DNA of 64,000 bases from Streptomyces sp. NBC_00510 (GTDB lineage Bacteria > Actinomycetota > Actinomycetes > Streptomycetales > Streptomycetaceae), in the NCBI GenBank assembly GCA_036013505.1, contig CP107851.1, positions 806,001 through 870,000 of the forward strand. The letters are read 5' to 3'. Under the pieces are notes generated by a model. That model was not told where the DNA came from. It did not search any database and was given only the letters and a program-made list of their open reading frames with translations. Positions within the stretch are counted from its first letter, which is position 1; each line of letters opens with the position of its first letter. Shown piece by piece: positions 33,020 through 42,488 of the stretch. The position numbers and the translations under genes are program-made.

Positions 33020-33042
33020 CGACCCCTCCCCGTCAGGGGTCG
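33020..33042. promoter_or_regulatory. Inverted repeat upstream of the GNAT gene
   Basis: CGACCCCT-N7-AGGGGTCG, perfect 8-bp arms, 50 bases before the acetyltransferase start and just downstream of an AT-rich GTCGATATATGATC stretch that could hold the -10. Either an operator or a 5'-leader hairpin. Confidence 0.4.
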
Positions 33043-33091
33043 TGTTCCGGCCCGCGAGCGACGTGCACCAGACGAGAGAGCCAGGCCTCCC

Positions 33092-33940
33092 ATGAACGCA
33101 GTGGTCCCCCCGACGATCGCGGAGCGGTCCGAGGCCGAGGCGATGTACCGGTTCGAGACGGAGGCGCCCGGGTCCGTACGGGCCGCGCTCGGGATGAACG
33201 CCGCGCGGATCGGTGGCGGTGTCGTGCTGTCGATGCGCAACGACCCCACCCACTACTGGAGCAAGGCCCTCGGGTTCGGCGTCACCACCCCGGTCACGGC
33301 GGAGGTGATCCACGAGGTGTGCGACTTCTACCGCTCGGAGGGGACCGCGCAGGCCGTCCTCCAGATCGCGCCCGCGTTCCTGCCCGAGGACTGGGACGAC
33401 ATCCGCGGCCGCGAGGGCATCACCGCGGGATCGTCCTGGGTGAAGCTCGTCTGCCCGGTCGATGAGGCCGTGGCGCGCGCCGAAGCGCTGGAACCGCCCG
33501 CCGCCGGGATCCGGGTGGCCCCGCTGGAGCCGGAGCACGCCCAGGAGTGGGGTGCGGTGGTGACCCGTGCGTTCGGCATGCCCGAGGAGCACTACGCGCA
33601 CATGACCGCCGCCTCGGCGAGCCGGCCCGGGTGGCATCCGTTCGCGGCCTGGCTGGACGGGGAGATCGTCGGCACGGGCACGATGCACGTCCACGGTGAC
33701 GCGGCCCAGATGTTCGCCGGTGCGGTGCTGCCGCACGCCCGCAAGCGCGGCGGACAGACCGCCCTGCTCGCCGCACGGGCCAGGAGGGCACGGGAGCTCG
33801 GCTGCGGTGTGCTGGTCGCCGAGACCGGCGCCGAGGCACCGGGCACCCACAACTCCTCGCTGCACAACATGCTCCGGCTCGGCTTCCAGGTGGCGTACGA
33901 GCGCCGCAACTGGGTCTGGCGGTCGTCGCCCGAGGCGTGA
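33092..33940 (+). CDS. GNAT-family N-acetyltransferase (tandem GNAT folds)
   Basis: 282 aa. The N-terminal half (about 1-130) is a degenerate GNAT-like fold; the C-terminal half (about 140-275) holds the acetyl-CoA site region FAGAVLPHARKRGGQTALLA, with R/Q-x-x-G-x-A/G character, and ends with MLRLGFQVAYERRNW, the typical GF-x(3)-Y/ERR finish. The substrate is unknown. It is a lone gene with a hairpin terminator at 33965-33984. Confidence 0.85.
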   Translation: MNAVVPPTIAERSEAEAMYRFETEAPGSVRAALGMNAARIGGGVVLSMRNDPTHYWSKALGFGVTTPVTAEVIHEVCDFYRSEGTAQAVLQIAPAFLPEDWDDIRGREGITAGSSWVKLVCPVDEAVARAEALEPPAAGIRVAPLEPEHAQEWGAVVTRAFGMPEEHYAHMTAASASRPGWHPFAAWLDGEIVGTGTMHVHGDAAQMFAGAVLPHARKRGGQTALLAARARRARELGCGVLVAETGAEAPGTHNSSLHNMLRLGFQVAYERRNWVWRSSPEA

Positions 33941-33964
33941 GGTCCCGTGGGCGGCCGCGACGCG

Positions 33965-33984
33965 TCCGCCGCCCGTGCGGCGGA
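33965..33984 (+). terminator. Hairpin terminator after the GNAT gene
   Basis: 8-bp perfect stem TCCGCCGC / GCGGCGGA with a 4-nt loop, 25 bases past the stop codon. Confidence 0.6.
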
Positions 33985-34061
33985 GCGCGGCCCGGGCCGC
34001 GACGATGGGTGGACCGGGTCCGCGCGACGGGACGGGTCCGGTCCGCCCCCGGAAGGTGCCC

Positions 34062-34871
34062 ATGACCCGCGACCAGGCAGACCCCACCCACGCCGCACTG
34101 ATCACCGGCGCGTCCTCGGGGATCGGGCGTTGCTACGCCGAGCAGCTGGCCCGGCGCGGCTATGCGCCGATCCTCGTCGCCCGCCGCGCGGACCGGCTGG
34201 CCGCGCTCGCCGAGTCCGTCCGGCGGGAGACCGGTCTCGAGGCGACCGTGCTCGCCGCCGACCTGGCCGACCCCGGCGGCCTCGCCCGTGTGGAGCGGGC
34301 CGTCCTCGACCACGACGGCCTCGCCGTGGTCGTCAACGCGGCCGGCCTCGGAGCCCTCGGACCGCTGCGCGAGGCCGCGCCCGCGGACCTGGACCGTCTC
34401 GTCGCGGTGAACGTGCTCGCGCTGACCCGGCTGTCCCGGGCGGCGCTGCTCGCCTTCGACCGGCACGGCTCGGGCACGCTGATCAACGTGTCATCGATCG
34501 GCGCGTTCCACGCCCCGCCCGGTGGCACCGCCTACGCCGCCAGCAAGGCCTACGACCTGCACTTCTCGCGGGCCCTGCAACGCGAGGTCGAGGGCAGCGG
34601 CATCCGCGTGCAGGTCGTGCTGCCGGGTCCCGTGCGCACCGAGTTCTTCGAGGCCTCCGGTGTGGACTCCGCCCTGTTCCCGCAGGAGTCGTTCGTCGAC
34701 GCCGACGACTTCGTTCGCGCCGCACTGGTCGGCCTGGACCTCGGCGAACTCGTCTGCATCCCCACCCTCCCCGACATGGCGGCCTGGGAGGACGAGGCAG
34801 CGCGGGGGCAGGGCCTGCGGAATGCCGCGGGTCTGCGCGGCGTCATCAGCGACCGTTACGCCCGGCCCTGA
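34062..34871 (+). CDS. Short-chain dehydrogenase/reductase
   Basis: 269-aa classical SDR. Cofactor motif ITGASSGIGRCYAEQLARRG; the RR after VARR suggests NADP preference; NAAG (here VVNAAGLGALGPL) and catalytic Ser-Tyr-Lys in INVSSIGAFHAPPGGTAYAASKAYDLH. The C-terminal part (PGPVRTEFFEASG) resembles the DltE/YdfG-like oxidoreductases that act on small carbonyls or fatty intermediates. ATG at 34062 has GGAAGG seven bases upstream. It is convergent with the MarR gene. Confidence 0.92.
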   Translation: MTRDQADPTHAALITGASSGIGRCYAEQLARRGYAPILVARRADRLAALAESVRRETGLEATVLAADLADPGGLARVERAVLDHDGLAVVVNAAGLGALGPLREAAPADLDRLVAVNVLALTRLSRAALLAFDRHGSGTLINVSSIGAFHAPPGGTAYAASKAYDLHFSRALQREVEGSGIRVQVVLPGPVRTEFFEASGVDSALFPQESFVDADDFVRAALVGLDLGELVCIPTLPDMAAWEDEAARGQGLRNAAGLRGVISDRYARP

Positions 34872-34908
34872 CCGGCCCCTGACTGGCCCCCGACCGGCCC
34901 CGGCGGCC

Positions 34909-35385
34909 TCAGGAAGGCCCGGAAGCGGCGTCCAGTCGGGCGCGCAGGGCCTGGGCGATCTCACCCGCGGCGGCCATCTGCTCCGCCGTGAGGGAGTCGA
35001 CGAACATCTCCCGGACGGCGCCGAGGTGCGGCAGCGTGGCCCACCGGAAGGCCTGGGCCCCCTCGTCGGTGAGGAGCACCTCGGCGCCCCGGTTGTCGGT
35101 GGTGCACTCCACACGCCGGATCAGCCCGCGCCGCTCCATGCGTCCGAGGTGGTGCGACAGGCGGCTGCGTTCCCAGCCGATCGCCGCCGCGAGCTCGGAG
35201 GAGCGCAGGCGGTGGCCCTCCGCCTCGCGCAGCGCGAGCAGGACGCCGTAGTCCCCGGGGGACAGCCCCGAGTCGCCCTGCAGGCGCGACGCCAGGTGGG
35301 AGCGGAGCCGCTCCGTCGTCTCGATGAAGTCACGCCAGATCCCGAGTTCTTCCGTGGTGGGCAGAGGCCCGTGTCCGCGTCCCAT
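34909..35385 (-). CDS. MarR-family regulator of the F420/LLM operon
   Basis: 158 aa. Winged helix with GDYGVLLALREAEGHRLRSS, HTH ELAAAIGWERSRLSHHLGRM, wing RRVECTTDNRGAEVLLTDEG, and a long C-terminal dimer helix. ATG at 35385 follows GAGGGG. It is divergent from the LLM oxidoreductase operon, and two TTGAC-type palindromes lie between the two start codons, so autorepression plus operon repression is likely. Confidence 0.9.
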   Translation of the reverse strand: MGRGHGPLPTTEELGIWRDFIETTERLRSHLASRLQGDSGLSPGDYGVLLALREAEGHRLRSSELAAAIGWERSRLSHHLGRMERRGLIRRVECTTDNRGAEVLLTDEGAQAFRWATLPHLGAVREMFVDSLTAEQMAAAGEIAQALRARLDAASGPS

Positions 35386-35399
35386 GACCGCCCCTCTAT

Positions 35400-35439
35400 T
35401 TGACACGTCAATCATATCGATGCATGCTTGACGCGTCAA
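35400..35439. promoter_or_regulatory. Twin palindromes between MarR and LLM genes
   Basis: TTGACACGTCAA at 35400-35411 and the perfect palindrome TTGACGCGTCAA at 35428-35439, 28 bp centre to centre. The 12-mers differ at one base. They lie 15 bases before the MarR start and 50 before the LLM start, typical of MarR operators. Confidence 0.75.
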
Positions 35440-35489
35440 TCACTTGGCCGCCGGACGTGGAACCGTTCCGGAGGCGGGAGGAGGGGACC

Positions 35490-36539
35490 ATGACGCCCAC
35501 TGCCTTCGAACTGGGTCTGAACTCGTTCGGAGAGATCGCGACGGACGACGGCCGCGTGCTCGGCGACGCCGAGACCGTCCGGCTGCTCGTCGAGGAGGCC
35601 GCGCTCGCCGACGCCGCGGGACTCGACGTCTTCAGCGTCGGCGAGCACTACCGGGCCGGGCACATGGACACCGCCACCCCCGTCCTGCTCTCCGCGATGG
35701 CCACCGCCACCGAGCGAATCAAGCTCGGCACCTCGGTGACCGTGCTCAGCACCAACGACCCCGTGCGGCTCTACCACGCGTTCTCCACCCTGGACGCGGT
35801 GTCGGACGGCCGCGCCCAACTCGTCCTCGGCCGGGCCTCGGTCACCGAGTCCTTCGCCCTGTTCGGCCACGACATGGCCGACTACGACCGGCTCTTCGAC
35901 GAGAAGCTCGAACTGTTCATGCGCCTGCAGCAGGAGGAGACGGTCACCTGGTCCGGCACCGTCCGGTCCCCGCTGACCGACCAGCACCTGCGCCCGCGCA
36001 TGCGCAAGGGCGGCATCCCCACCTGGATCGGCGTGGGCGGCAGCCCCAACTCCACGATCCGTGCCGCCCGGTACGGCCTGCCGCTGATGCTGGCGATCAT
36101 CGGGGGCCGCCCGCAGCGCTTCGCCGGTCACGTCGACCTCTACCAGCGGGCGCTCCAGCAGTACGGGCACCCCGCCCAGCCCATCGGGCAGCACTCCCTG
36201 GGCCTGGTCGCCGACACCGACGAGGAGGCGATCGAGACCTGGTGGCGGTACTGGGAGCCGGTCGTGGCCGCGATCTCCGAGGAGCGTGGCTTCTACAAGC
36301 CCAGCTACGAGCGCTACCGGGCGGAACTCGTCGACGGCGCGCTGTTCGTCGGCTCCCCCGAGACGGTCGCCCGCAAGATCGCCCGGGTCGCCCGCGACCT
36401 CCACCTGGACCGCTTCGACCTCAAGTACGACATCATGCACCTGCCCCGCCAGGCCCGCGCCCGCACCATCGAGCTCCTGGGCCGGGAAGTGGCCCCGATG
36501 GTGCGTGAACTGCTCACGAAGGAACCCTCTGATGTCTGA
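35490..36539 (+). CDS. LLM-class flavin/F420-dependent oxidoreductase (1)
   Basis: 349-aa luciferase-like monooxygenase-fold (TIM barrel) protein. Visible family features: FELGLNSFGEIATDDG, DVFSVGEHYRAGHM, ERIKLGTSVTVLSTNDPVRL, LVLGRASVTESFALFGHD, PTWIGVGGSPNSTIRAARYG and the C-terminal GSPETVARKIA. The cofactor (FMN or F420) cannot be read from sequence, but the third gene of the operon is an F420:NADP-reductase-like protein. GGGAGGAGG precedes the ATG. Its last 8 bases overlap the next gene. Confidence 0.9.
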   Translation: MTPTAFELGLNSFGEIATDDGRVLGDAETVRLLVEEAALADAAGLDVFSVGEHYRAGHMDTATPVLLSAMATATERIKLGTSVTVLSTNDPVRLYHAFSTLDAVSDGRAQLVLGRASVTESFALFGHDMADYDRLFDEKLELFMRLQQEETVTWSGTVRSPLTDQHLRPRMRKGGIPTWIGVGGSPNSTIRAARYGLPLMLAIIGGRPQRFAGHVDLYQRALQQYGHPAQPIGQHSLGLVADTDEEAIETWWRYWEPVVAAISEERGFYKPSYERYRAELVDGALFVGSPETVARKIARVARDLHLDRFDLKYDIMHLPRQARARTIELLGREVAPMVRELLTKEPSDV

Positions 36540-37563
36540 CCTCGAATTCGGCCTCGACACGTTCGGCGACGTGCCGGTGGACGACACCGGTGCCCCCGTC
36601 TCCCACGCCGCGGCGATCCGGCAGGTACTCGACGAGGCCGTCCTGGCGGACCAGATCGGCGTCGACGTCATCGCGCTCGGCGAGCACCACCGCCCCGAGT
36701 ACTCCGTGTCGACCCCCGAGACCGTGCTCGCCGGCATCGCCACGCGCACCGAGCGGATCAGGCTCGCCTCCGGCGTGACCGTGCTCAGCTCCGACGACCC
36801 CGTCCGGGTCTTCCAGCGCTTCGCGACCGTCGACGCCCTCTCGCGGGGGCGGGCCGAGGTGATCCTGGGCCGCGGCTCCTTCACCGAGTCCTTCCCGCTG
36901 TTCGGGTACGACCTCAGCGACTACGACGTGCTCTTCGAGGAGAAGATCGAGCTCTTCGCGAAGCTCCTCGACGAGAAGCCGGTGACCTGGAGCGGCACCA
37001 CGCGGGCGCCGCTGAAGGACGCCGACGTCTTCCCCAAGACCGAGTCCGGCCGGCTGAAGACCTGGGTCGGCGTGGGCGGCTCGCCCCAGTCCGTCGTCCG
37101 CACCGCGCGCTACGGCCTCCCGCTCATGCTCGCCATCATCGGCGGCTCCCCCACGCGCTTCGCGCCCTACATCGACCTGTACCGCCGCGCCGCCGACCAG
37201 TTCGGGACGACCGCCCACCCGGTGGGGATGCACTCCCCCGGTTTCGTCGCGGACACCGACGAGGAGGCCCGGGAGGGGTTCTGGCCGGGCTACAAGGTGA
37301 TGCGCGACCGCATCGGCAAGCTGCGCGGCTGGGCCCCCGTCCGCCGCGAGGAGTACGACGCGGAGATCGAGCACGGCTCCCTCTACATCGGGTCGCCCGA
37401 CACGGTCGCCCGCAAGATCGCCCAGGCCGTCGGCGACCTCGGCGTCGGCCGGTTCGACCTGATCTACACCGTGGGCCCCCAGCCGGTCGGCGCCCGCATG
37501 CGTGCCGTCGAGCTCTTCGGCACGAAGGTGATCCCCATGGTCCGCGACATCCTCGCGGACTGA
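36532..37563 (+). CDS. LLM-class flavin/F420-dependent oxidoreductase (2)
   Basis: 343 aa, a tandem paralog of the preceding gene with matching blocks along its whole length ([63 protein letters not shown]). ATG at 36532 overlaps the upstream stop by eight bases, with AAGGAA upstream, so coupling is likely. Tandem LLM pairs may form heteromers or act on successive substrates. Function is unknown. Confidence 0.9.
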   Translation: MSDLEFGLDTFGDVPVDDTGAPVSHAAAIRQVLDEAVLADQIGVDVIALGEHHRPEYSVSTPETVLAGIATRTERIRLASGVTVLSSDDPVRVFQRFATVDALSRGRAEVILGRGSFTESFPLFGYDLSDYDVLFEEKIELFAKLLDEKPVTWSGTTRAPLKDADVFPKTESGRLKTWVGVGGSPQSVVRTARYGLPLMLAIIGGSPTRFAPYIDLYRRAADQFGTTAHPVGMHSPGFVADTDEEAREGFWPGYKVMRDRIGKLRGWAPVRREEYDAEIEHGSLYIGSPDTVARKIAQAVGDLGVGRFDLIYTVGPQPVGARMRAVELFGTKVIPMVRDILAD

Positions 37564-37599
37564 CGCCGACACCGACACCGACGCCGACGCGGACGCCGG
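37564..37599 (+). repeat. Short CRCCGA tandem repeat in an operon gap
   Basis: Six imperfect copies of a 6-bp unit (CGCCGA/CACCGA/CGCGGA) fill the first half of the 65-base gap between the second LLM gene and the F420-reductase-like gene. It is probably slippage-prone spacer. Confidence 0.6.
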
Positions 37600-37628
37600 A
37601 ACGGAACCGAAGGAACGGAGACCACAAG

Positions 37629-38315
37629 ATGAACACCGAGGGCGTGCGCACGATCGGCATCCTGGGCGCGGGCAAGGTCGGGACCGTGCTGGCCCGGCTG
37701 GCCCTGGCCGCGGGCCACCGCGTGCTGATCGCGGGCTCGGGCGACCCCGCCGCCATCGCGCTCACGGTGGAGGTCCTCACCCCGGGCGCGGTCGCGGTCA
37801 CCGCCGCCGAGGCCGCGGCCCGGGCCGACCTCGCGGTCCTCGCCCTCCCCCTGGGCAAGTACCGCACCGTCCCGGCCGAGGCGCTGCGCGGCAAGCTCGT
37901 GATCGACGCGATGAACTACTGGTGGGAGGTCGACGGCATACGCGACGACCTCACCGATCCGCGTACGTCCTCGAGCGAGACCGTCCAGGCGTTCCTGCCG
38001 GATTCTCGGGTGGTGAAGGCGTTCAACCACATGGGCTACCACGACCTGGAGGACGGGGCCCGGCCCGCCAAGACGCCCGGCCGCAAGGCGATCGCCATCG
38101 CCGGCGACGACCCCGACGACCTCGCCGAGGTCGCCGGCCTGGTGGACGCGCTCGGCTTTGAGCCCGTCGTGGCCGGCCCCCTCGCCGAGGGCGTCCGCCT
38201 GGAACCGGGCACCGAGCCCTTCGGCGCCAACGTCGACAGCGGCGAACTGCGGGCCATGCTCGGCCGCTTCCCGGAGACCGAGCGCGGGCGCAGCGTCGCC
38301 GCGGCGCGCGCGTAG
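37629..38315 (+). CDS. F420:NADP oxidoreductase-like protein
   Basis: 228 aa. The N-terminal Rossmann fold is [20 protein letters not shown]; the family (FNO/NADPH-dependent F420 reductase) is shown by [33 protein letters not shown] and [14 protein letters not shown]. It would move hydride between NADP(H) and coenzyme F420, feeding the two LLM enzymes upstream. GAAGGAACGGAGA before the ATG gives a good ribosome site. It is third in the MarR-controlled operon and followed by a hairpin terminator. Some homologues act on other substrates, so F420 use is inferred. Confidence 0.88.
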   Translation: MNTEGVRTIGILGAGKVGTVLARLALAAGHRVLIAGSGDPAAIALTVEVLTPGAVAVTAAEAAARADLAVLALPLGKYRTVPAEALRGKLVIDAMNYWWEVDGIRDDLTDPRTSSSETVQAFLPDSRVVKAFNHMGYHDLEDGARPAKTPGRKAIAIAGDDPDDLAEVAGLVDALGFEPVVAGPLAEGVRLEPGTEPFGANVDSGELRAMLGRFPETERGRSVAAARA

Positions 38316-38333
38316 ACGGCCGGGGACCTGCGG

Positions 38334-38367
38334 GCCCGGACGGGAGGCGATGACCTCCCGCCCGGGC
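38334..38367 (+). terminator. Hairpin terminator after the LLM/F420 operon
   Basis: CGGGAGG-N6-CCTCCCG extended outward by GCCCGG / CCGGGC after one mismatch. Between the F420-reductase-like stop and the HEAT gene. Confidence 0.7.
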
Positions 38368-38402
38368 ACTGCGTTGTCGTACCCCCGTGACACGATCCGC
38401 GT

Positions 38403-40628
38403 ATGGATCTCGACACCGTGTTCGCCGAACTGGACCGCGTCGCCTGGGCGGAGCTGCACCATGCCTACGGTCCCGCCGGTGATGTCCCCGCCCTGCTGCG
38501 GGCGTTGACCTCCCCGGATCAGGAGACGGCGGAGGAGGCCGAGCAGGAGCTGTGGGGCAGCCTCGTGCACCAGGGCACGGTGTACCGGGCGACGGTCGCG
38601 GCCGTGCCTTTCCTGGCGCGTCTCGCGGTGGCGGGGGTGCGCCGCGGGGAGCTGCTGGGCATGGTGGGCGCCATCGCCGAGAGCACGGACGAGCACGATC
38701 CGCAGCGGCCGGGCGCCGCGCGTGCGGCGGTCGTCGCGCAACTTCCGCTGCTGCTGCCCCTGTTGTCGGACGCCGACCCCGAGGTGCGGCAGTGCGCGGC
38801 CTGGGCGGTCGCCCAGTGCGGGCCGGAGGCCGGGCCGGACGCGCGGGTGGAATTGCGGCGGCGTTGGGAGACGGAGACCGATCCGACGGTGCGGGCGGAC
38901 GTGCTGACCGCGTGTGCCGCCGTCGACCGGGGCGCGGCGCAGGAGCTGTGTGCGGCCGCGCTGCGGGCGACGGAGTCCCCTCAGGAGCGGGTGGCGGCTC
39001 TGCTGGCGATCGTGGACACCGGTCAGCCGTGGGGCGGCGACGCGGCCGCCGCCGTCGCGGAGTTGTCGCCGCTGGAGCCGCACACCGTGGGCGGCCAGTG
39101 GGAACGGGAAGCGCTGGAGTCCCTGGTCATCGGACTGCACGGGCGGGGCGACGTCGAGGCGGCGATCGACGTCGCCGTCTCGGCGCTCGACCGCGCGGTC
39201 GAGGCCGTACGCGCCGGTGCCGACCCCAAGGAGTCCGCCGCGGAGGCGACCTGGGCGGCGGAGTGCCTCGCGCTGCGTTCCCGTACCGCCCCGGCACGGC
39301 TGCTGCCCGCGATGCTGCCGCTGCTCGACCACCCGGACACCGCGGGCGCCGTCATCGACGCGATACGCGACTGGTCCGTACCCGCGCCCCAGGCCGTGGC
39401 CCCGCTGGTCCGGCACGCCGAAGGGGCTGGCGAGCACGCCGACCGGGCCCTGGCCGCCCTGGTGTGGCTGGGTGCCCCCGAGGCGGCGAACCTCCTCGCC
39501 CGGCACTTCGAGGACCGGCCACGGGCCCTCGAAGCGGCCTTCCGCCGCACCACGCTGAAGCCTCCGGCCCCGCTACCGTGCACCTCGGCGCTGCTCGACG
39601 CCGTCCGGGCCCGGCTCGCGGCCCGGACCGCCGGCGCCGCGACGTCCGGCCCACGGCAGTCACCGGTGGCGGGCGGCCTCGCCACCGTCAACGAGCCGGT
39701 CCACCTCGCGGGTCTCCTGGTGGGTTGGGGACCGTCGGCTCGCGCCGCACTGCCCGAACTGGTCGACGCCCTCCCGCATCACCCGTTCGCGGTCAGCAGG
39801 GCGCTCGCCGCCGTCGCCGACGCCGGGCGCGACCCGGACGTGATCGCCGCGCTGCGTGCCCGCACCGGGACCGGATCCCCGTCGGACCGTCAGGCGGCAG
39901 CCGCCGCGCTCCACTCCTTGACCGGCGACGCCGCCGCCCTGCTCGCCGTGCTGGAGCCGGCCCTCGACGAGCCGAACGGCAGACGCGACCATTGCGTCGG
40001 TGCCGTCGCGTCGCTCGGCGAACAAGCGCGTCCGCTGCTGCCCCGTCTCCGGACGCTGCTGGCCGAACCGGTGGAGAACCGTTCCACGGTCCCCTCGGTC
40101 GAGGCGGCGCTGACGGCGGCCACCGTGACCTGGGAACTGACGGGTGATCAGGAGGCCGTGCTGCCCGTCGTCCTGGAGGGCCTGAGCTGGACCGAGCAGC
40201 CCTGGGGCGACCGGGTCGCCGAGCGGGCAGCAGAGGTCGCCGCCCTCGTCGGGCCCGCCACGCGGCCGGCCGAGCCACGCTTGGTGGCGATGCTCGACCG
40301 CCCGGACACGGCCGCGGCCGCCGTGAGTGCGCTGGCGGCCCTGTACCCCGGCAGCGACCGCCCGGCCGGCGTCCCGCTCACGGAACTCGTCGACCGTGTC
40401 CTCCCCTCGCTCGAGCCGGGCGCGTATCTCAACTCCGCGCTCGCCGCGCTGAAGACCCTGGCCGCCCTCGGCCCCACCGCGTTCACGCCCGCCCAGCTCG
40501 ACCGGATACGCCGGCTCGCCGACGGGGAGCACCGCATCGTGGGATCCGGCGTTCAGATCGACATCATCCGCAACGACGAGGAGTTCCGCGCCGCCGCCCG
40601 CACCGTCCTGGCAGGCCTGACGCCCTGA
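38403..40628 (+). CDS. Large HEAT-repeat protein
   Basis: 741-aa soluble all-helical solenoid. Repeats are visible throughout (for example LPLLLPLLSDADPEVRQCAA and WAVAQCG, LLPAMLPLLDHPDTAGAVID, LVAMLDRPDTAAAAVSALAA). The N terminus (WAELHHAYGPAGDVPALLRA) resembles that of the smaller protein at 60137 and of other Streptomyces HEAT proteins often found near toxin or immunity genes, but no such partner is seen here. A scaffold or protein-binding role is expected; the partner is unknown. ATG at 38403; it has its own short upstream region. Confidence 0.85.
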   Translation: MDLDTVFAELDRVAWAELHHAYGPAGDVPALLRALTSPDQETAEEAEQELWGSLVHQGTVYRATVAAVPFLARLAVAGVRRGELLGMVGAIAESTDEHDPQRPGAARAAVVAQLPLLLPLLSDADPEVRQCAAWAVAQCGPEAGPDARVELRRRWETETDPTVRADVLTACAAVDRGAAQELCAAALRATESPQERVAALLAIVDTGQPWGGDAAAAVAELSPLEPHTVGGQWEREALESLVIGLHGRGDVEAAIDVAVSALDRAVEAVRAGADPKESAAEATWAAECLALRSRTAPARLLPAMLPLLDHPDTAGAVIDAIRDWSVPAPQAVAPLVRHAEGAGEHADRALAALVWLGAPEAANLLARHFEDRPRALEAAFRRTTLKPPAPLPCTSALLDAVRARLAARTAGAATSGPRQSPVAGGLATVNEPVHLAGLLVGWGPSARAALPELVDALPHHPFAVSRALAAVADAGRDPDVIAALRARTGTGSPSDRQAAAAALHSLTGDAAALLAVLEPALDEPNGRRDHCVGAVASLGEQARPLLPRLRTLLAEPVENRSTVPSVEAALTAATVTWELTGDQEAVLPVVLEGLSWTEQPWGDRVAERAAEVAALVGPATRPAEPRLVAMLDRPDTAAAAVSALAALYPGSDRPAGVPLTELVDRVLPSLEPGAYLNSALAALKTLAALGPTAFTPAQLDRIRRLADGEHRIVGSGVQIDIIRNDEEFRAAARTVLAGLTP

Positions 40629-40668
40629 ACGCCCCTTCCGTGACCGGCCACGAGAGGCGCGGCACGAT

Positions 40669-42201
40669 TCACACGAACATCGACAACGGCAGGAGCAGCA
40701 GGAGGGCGACGACCGAGGCCACGGAGACACCGAGCGTGCAGCTCTTGAGCGTGCCGCGGGTGGTCTGGCCCATCAGGGACTGCAGCAGCCAGAAGGTGTT
40801 GCTCGTGACGTGCACCGCGAACAGCGAGCCCGCGCCTATGGCCAGCGCCACCAACACCGGGTCGAGACCGAGGCCGGGGGCGATCGGGGCGAGGATGCCG
40901 GCCGTGGTGATCGCGGAGATGGTGACGGAGCCGACGGCGAGGTGGAGTGCGGCGGCGACGGCCCAGACCAGCAGCAGCGGTGCGACGTGCCCGCCGGTGG
41001 TGAAGGAGCCGCGCAGGATGCCGCCGAGACCGGACGCCCCCACGACGGCGGCGAGCGAGCCGCCCACCGCGGTCAGGATGAGGATCTGGCCGCTGTCCTT
41101 GAAGCCGCGGACCAGGGCGCCTTCCACCCGTTCGCGGCCCACGGTGAACCGCGCGACGAGCAGCGTGCCGACGAGTCCGGTGAGCAGTGCCACCACGGGA
41201 CTGGAGACGAAGGACAGCACCGGGTTGCGGGTGTGGGTGGCCTGGGCCACCGCGCCGCCGCCGATCATCAACAGGGCGGTCACCAGCGGGGCGAACCGTA
41301 CGAGCAGCCGCGGGCCCTTCCCCTCGCCGCCCGGGAGCGCAGCCCCCACGGGCGTGGTCCGCAGCCCCGGCGCGGGGCGGTGCCGCAGGGGGCGGCCGGT
41401 CCCGGGCCGGGCACGTCCCGGCGCGGGGGCTCCGCCGACCACGGCGACGGCCGGGACGGGGTGGACCCGCGCCGCGTCGGCCTTGCGAGTCGTCTCCGTC
41501 TCCGGCCCCGGCTCCGGTTGCGGTGCCGCGGGGGCGGCCGTTCCGGGGGCGAGGGCGGCGTCTTCGTCGGTGGCGCTGTTCCACAGCCCGCGCCGGAACA
41601 GGAAGGACATGATCGTCACCGAGACGAGGACCGTGGGGACGATCAGCACCAGGCCCCACAGCAGCATCGTGCCCAGGGGCACGTGGAGCAGCGCGGCCAG
41701 GGCCAGCGCTCCGACGCCGGGCACCATGAGGACGATGCCGCTCTCGAGGCCGATCGCCAGTGCGGCGCCCATGCGGGCCGAGCCGAGCGGGCCGATCTTG
41801 CGGGAGGCGGTACGGGCGAGCGGTGCGCAGATGACCAGGAGTACGTCCAGGTAGATGGCCTGCAGCAGGGTGCCGATGGTGAGGGCCATGGAGTGTGGGA
41901 GCCGCCGGGGGCCGAAGACGCGGAGCAGGCGGTCGACGAGCTGCTCGACGGCGCCCATCTCCTGAAGGACCGCGCCCATGAGGACGCCGAAGGCGATCAG
42001 CAGGCCGACCTCCGCCATGATGTCGCCGAAGCCGGTGGTGATGGTCCTGATGGTCCGGGCCACCCCCAGACCGGTCGCGAGGCCCAGGTAGAGCGACCCC
42101 ACCACCAGGGAGATCACCGGGTTCACGCGGAAGCGGACGATCAGTACGACGATGCCGGCCATCGCGACGGCGGTGTTGGCCAGTACCGGGACTTCGGACA
42201 T
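40669..42201 (-). CDS. GntP-family gluconate/hydroxyacid:H+ symporter
   Basis: 510-aa membrane transporter of about 12-14 helices. GntP features include FRVNPVISLVVGSLYLGLAT near the start, GFGDIMAEVGLLIAFGVLMG, and the conserved C-terminal region GSVTISAITTAGILAPIAPG and VTSNTFWLLQS. A cytoplasmic loop of about 100 residues rich in Pro, Ala and Arg (about 200-300) is longer than in typical GntP proteins. ATG at 42201 has AGGGAG upstream. It is divergent from a CoA transferase/HMG-CoA-lyase operon, so the substrate may be a hydroxy-dicarboxylate instead of gluconate. Confidence 0.9.
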   Translation of the reverse strand: MSEVPVLANTAVAMAGIVVLIVRFRVNPVISLVVGSLYLGLATGLGVARTIRTITTGFGDIMAEVGLLIAFGVLMGAVLQEMGAVEQLVDRLLRVFGPRRLPHSMALTIGTLLQAIYLDVLLVICAPLARTASRKIGPLGSARMGAALAIGLESGIVLMVPGVGALALAALLHVPLGTMLLWGLVLIVPTVLVSVTIMSFLFRRGLWNSATDEDAALAPGTAAPAAPQPEPGPETETTRKADAARVHPVPAVAVVGGAPAPGRARPGTGRPLRHRPAPGLRTTPVGAALPGGEGKGPRLLVRFAPLVTALLMIGGGAVAQATHTRNPVLSFVSSPVVALLTGLVGTLLVARFTVGRERVEGALVRGFKDSGQILILTAVGGSLAAVVGASGLGGILRGSFTTGGHVAPLLLVWAVAAALHLAVGSVTISAITTAGILAPIAPGLGLDPVLVALAIGAGSLFAVHVTSNTFWLLQSLMGQTTRGTLKSCTLGVSVASVVALLLLLPLSMFV

Positions 42202-42488
42202 CCGCGCTCCCTTGCACACACGGCGCCGGGGAGGCGAGTTCGGGCAGGCGCCCCATCGTGGTGCGGAAGCGGGCTCGTCCATGACCGGCTCTGAGTGAGA
42301 CGGCGACTCATCATGAGGGTACTCCCCCGGTCCGGCACATGCACTTGCATGCTTCGGACACCCGATTCCGTGCAGGAAAGAGCACGTCTCACCCATTGAG
42401 AGGTACATATCGGACTTATTGACGCGAGCTCCCTTGACCCACATTATGGAAATGGACATCACGATATGGGTCTGCGAGGTGATGGCAG
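42202..42488. promoter_or_regulatory. Divergent promoter region of the GntP and CoA-transferase units
   Basis: Notably AT-richer than its flanks, with TTGACC, TTATGG and repeated CATTATGG/GATATGGG stretches at 42433-42475 and a short palindrome CTCAT-C-ATGAG at 42307-42317. It is the likely site of action of the IclR protein encoded at the operon's end, though I cannot define its box. Confidence 0.45.
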
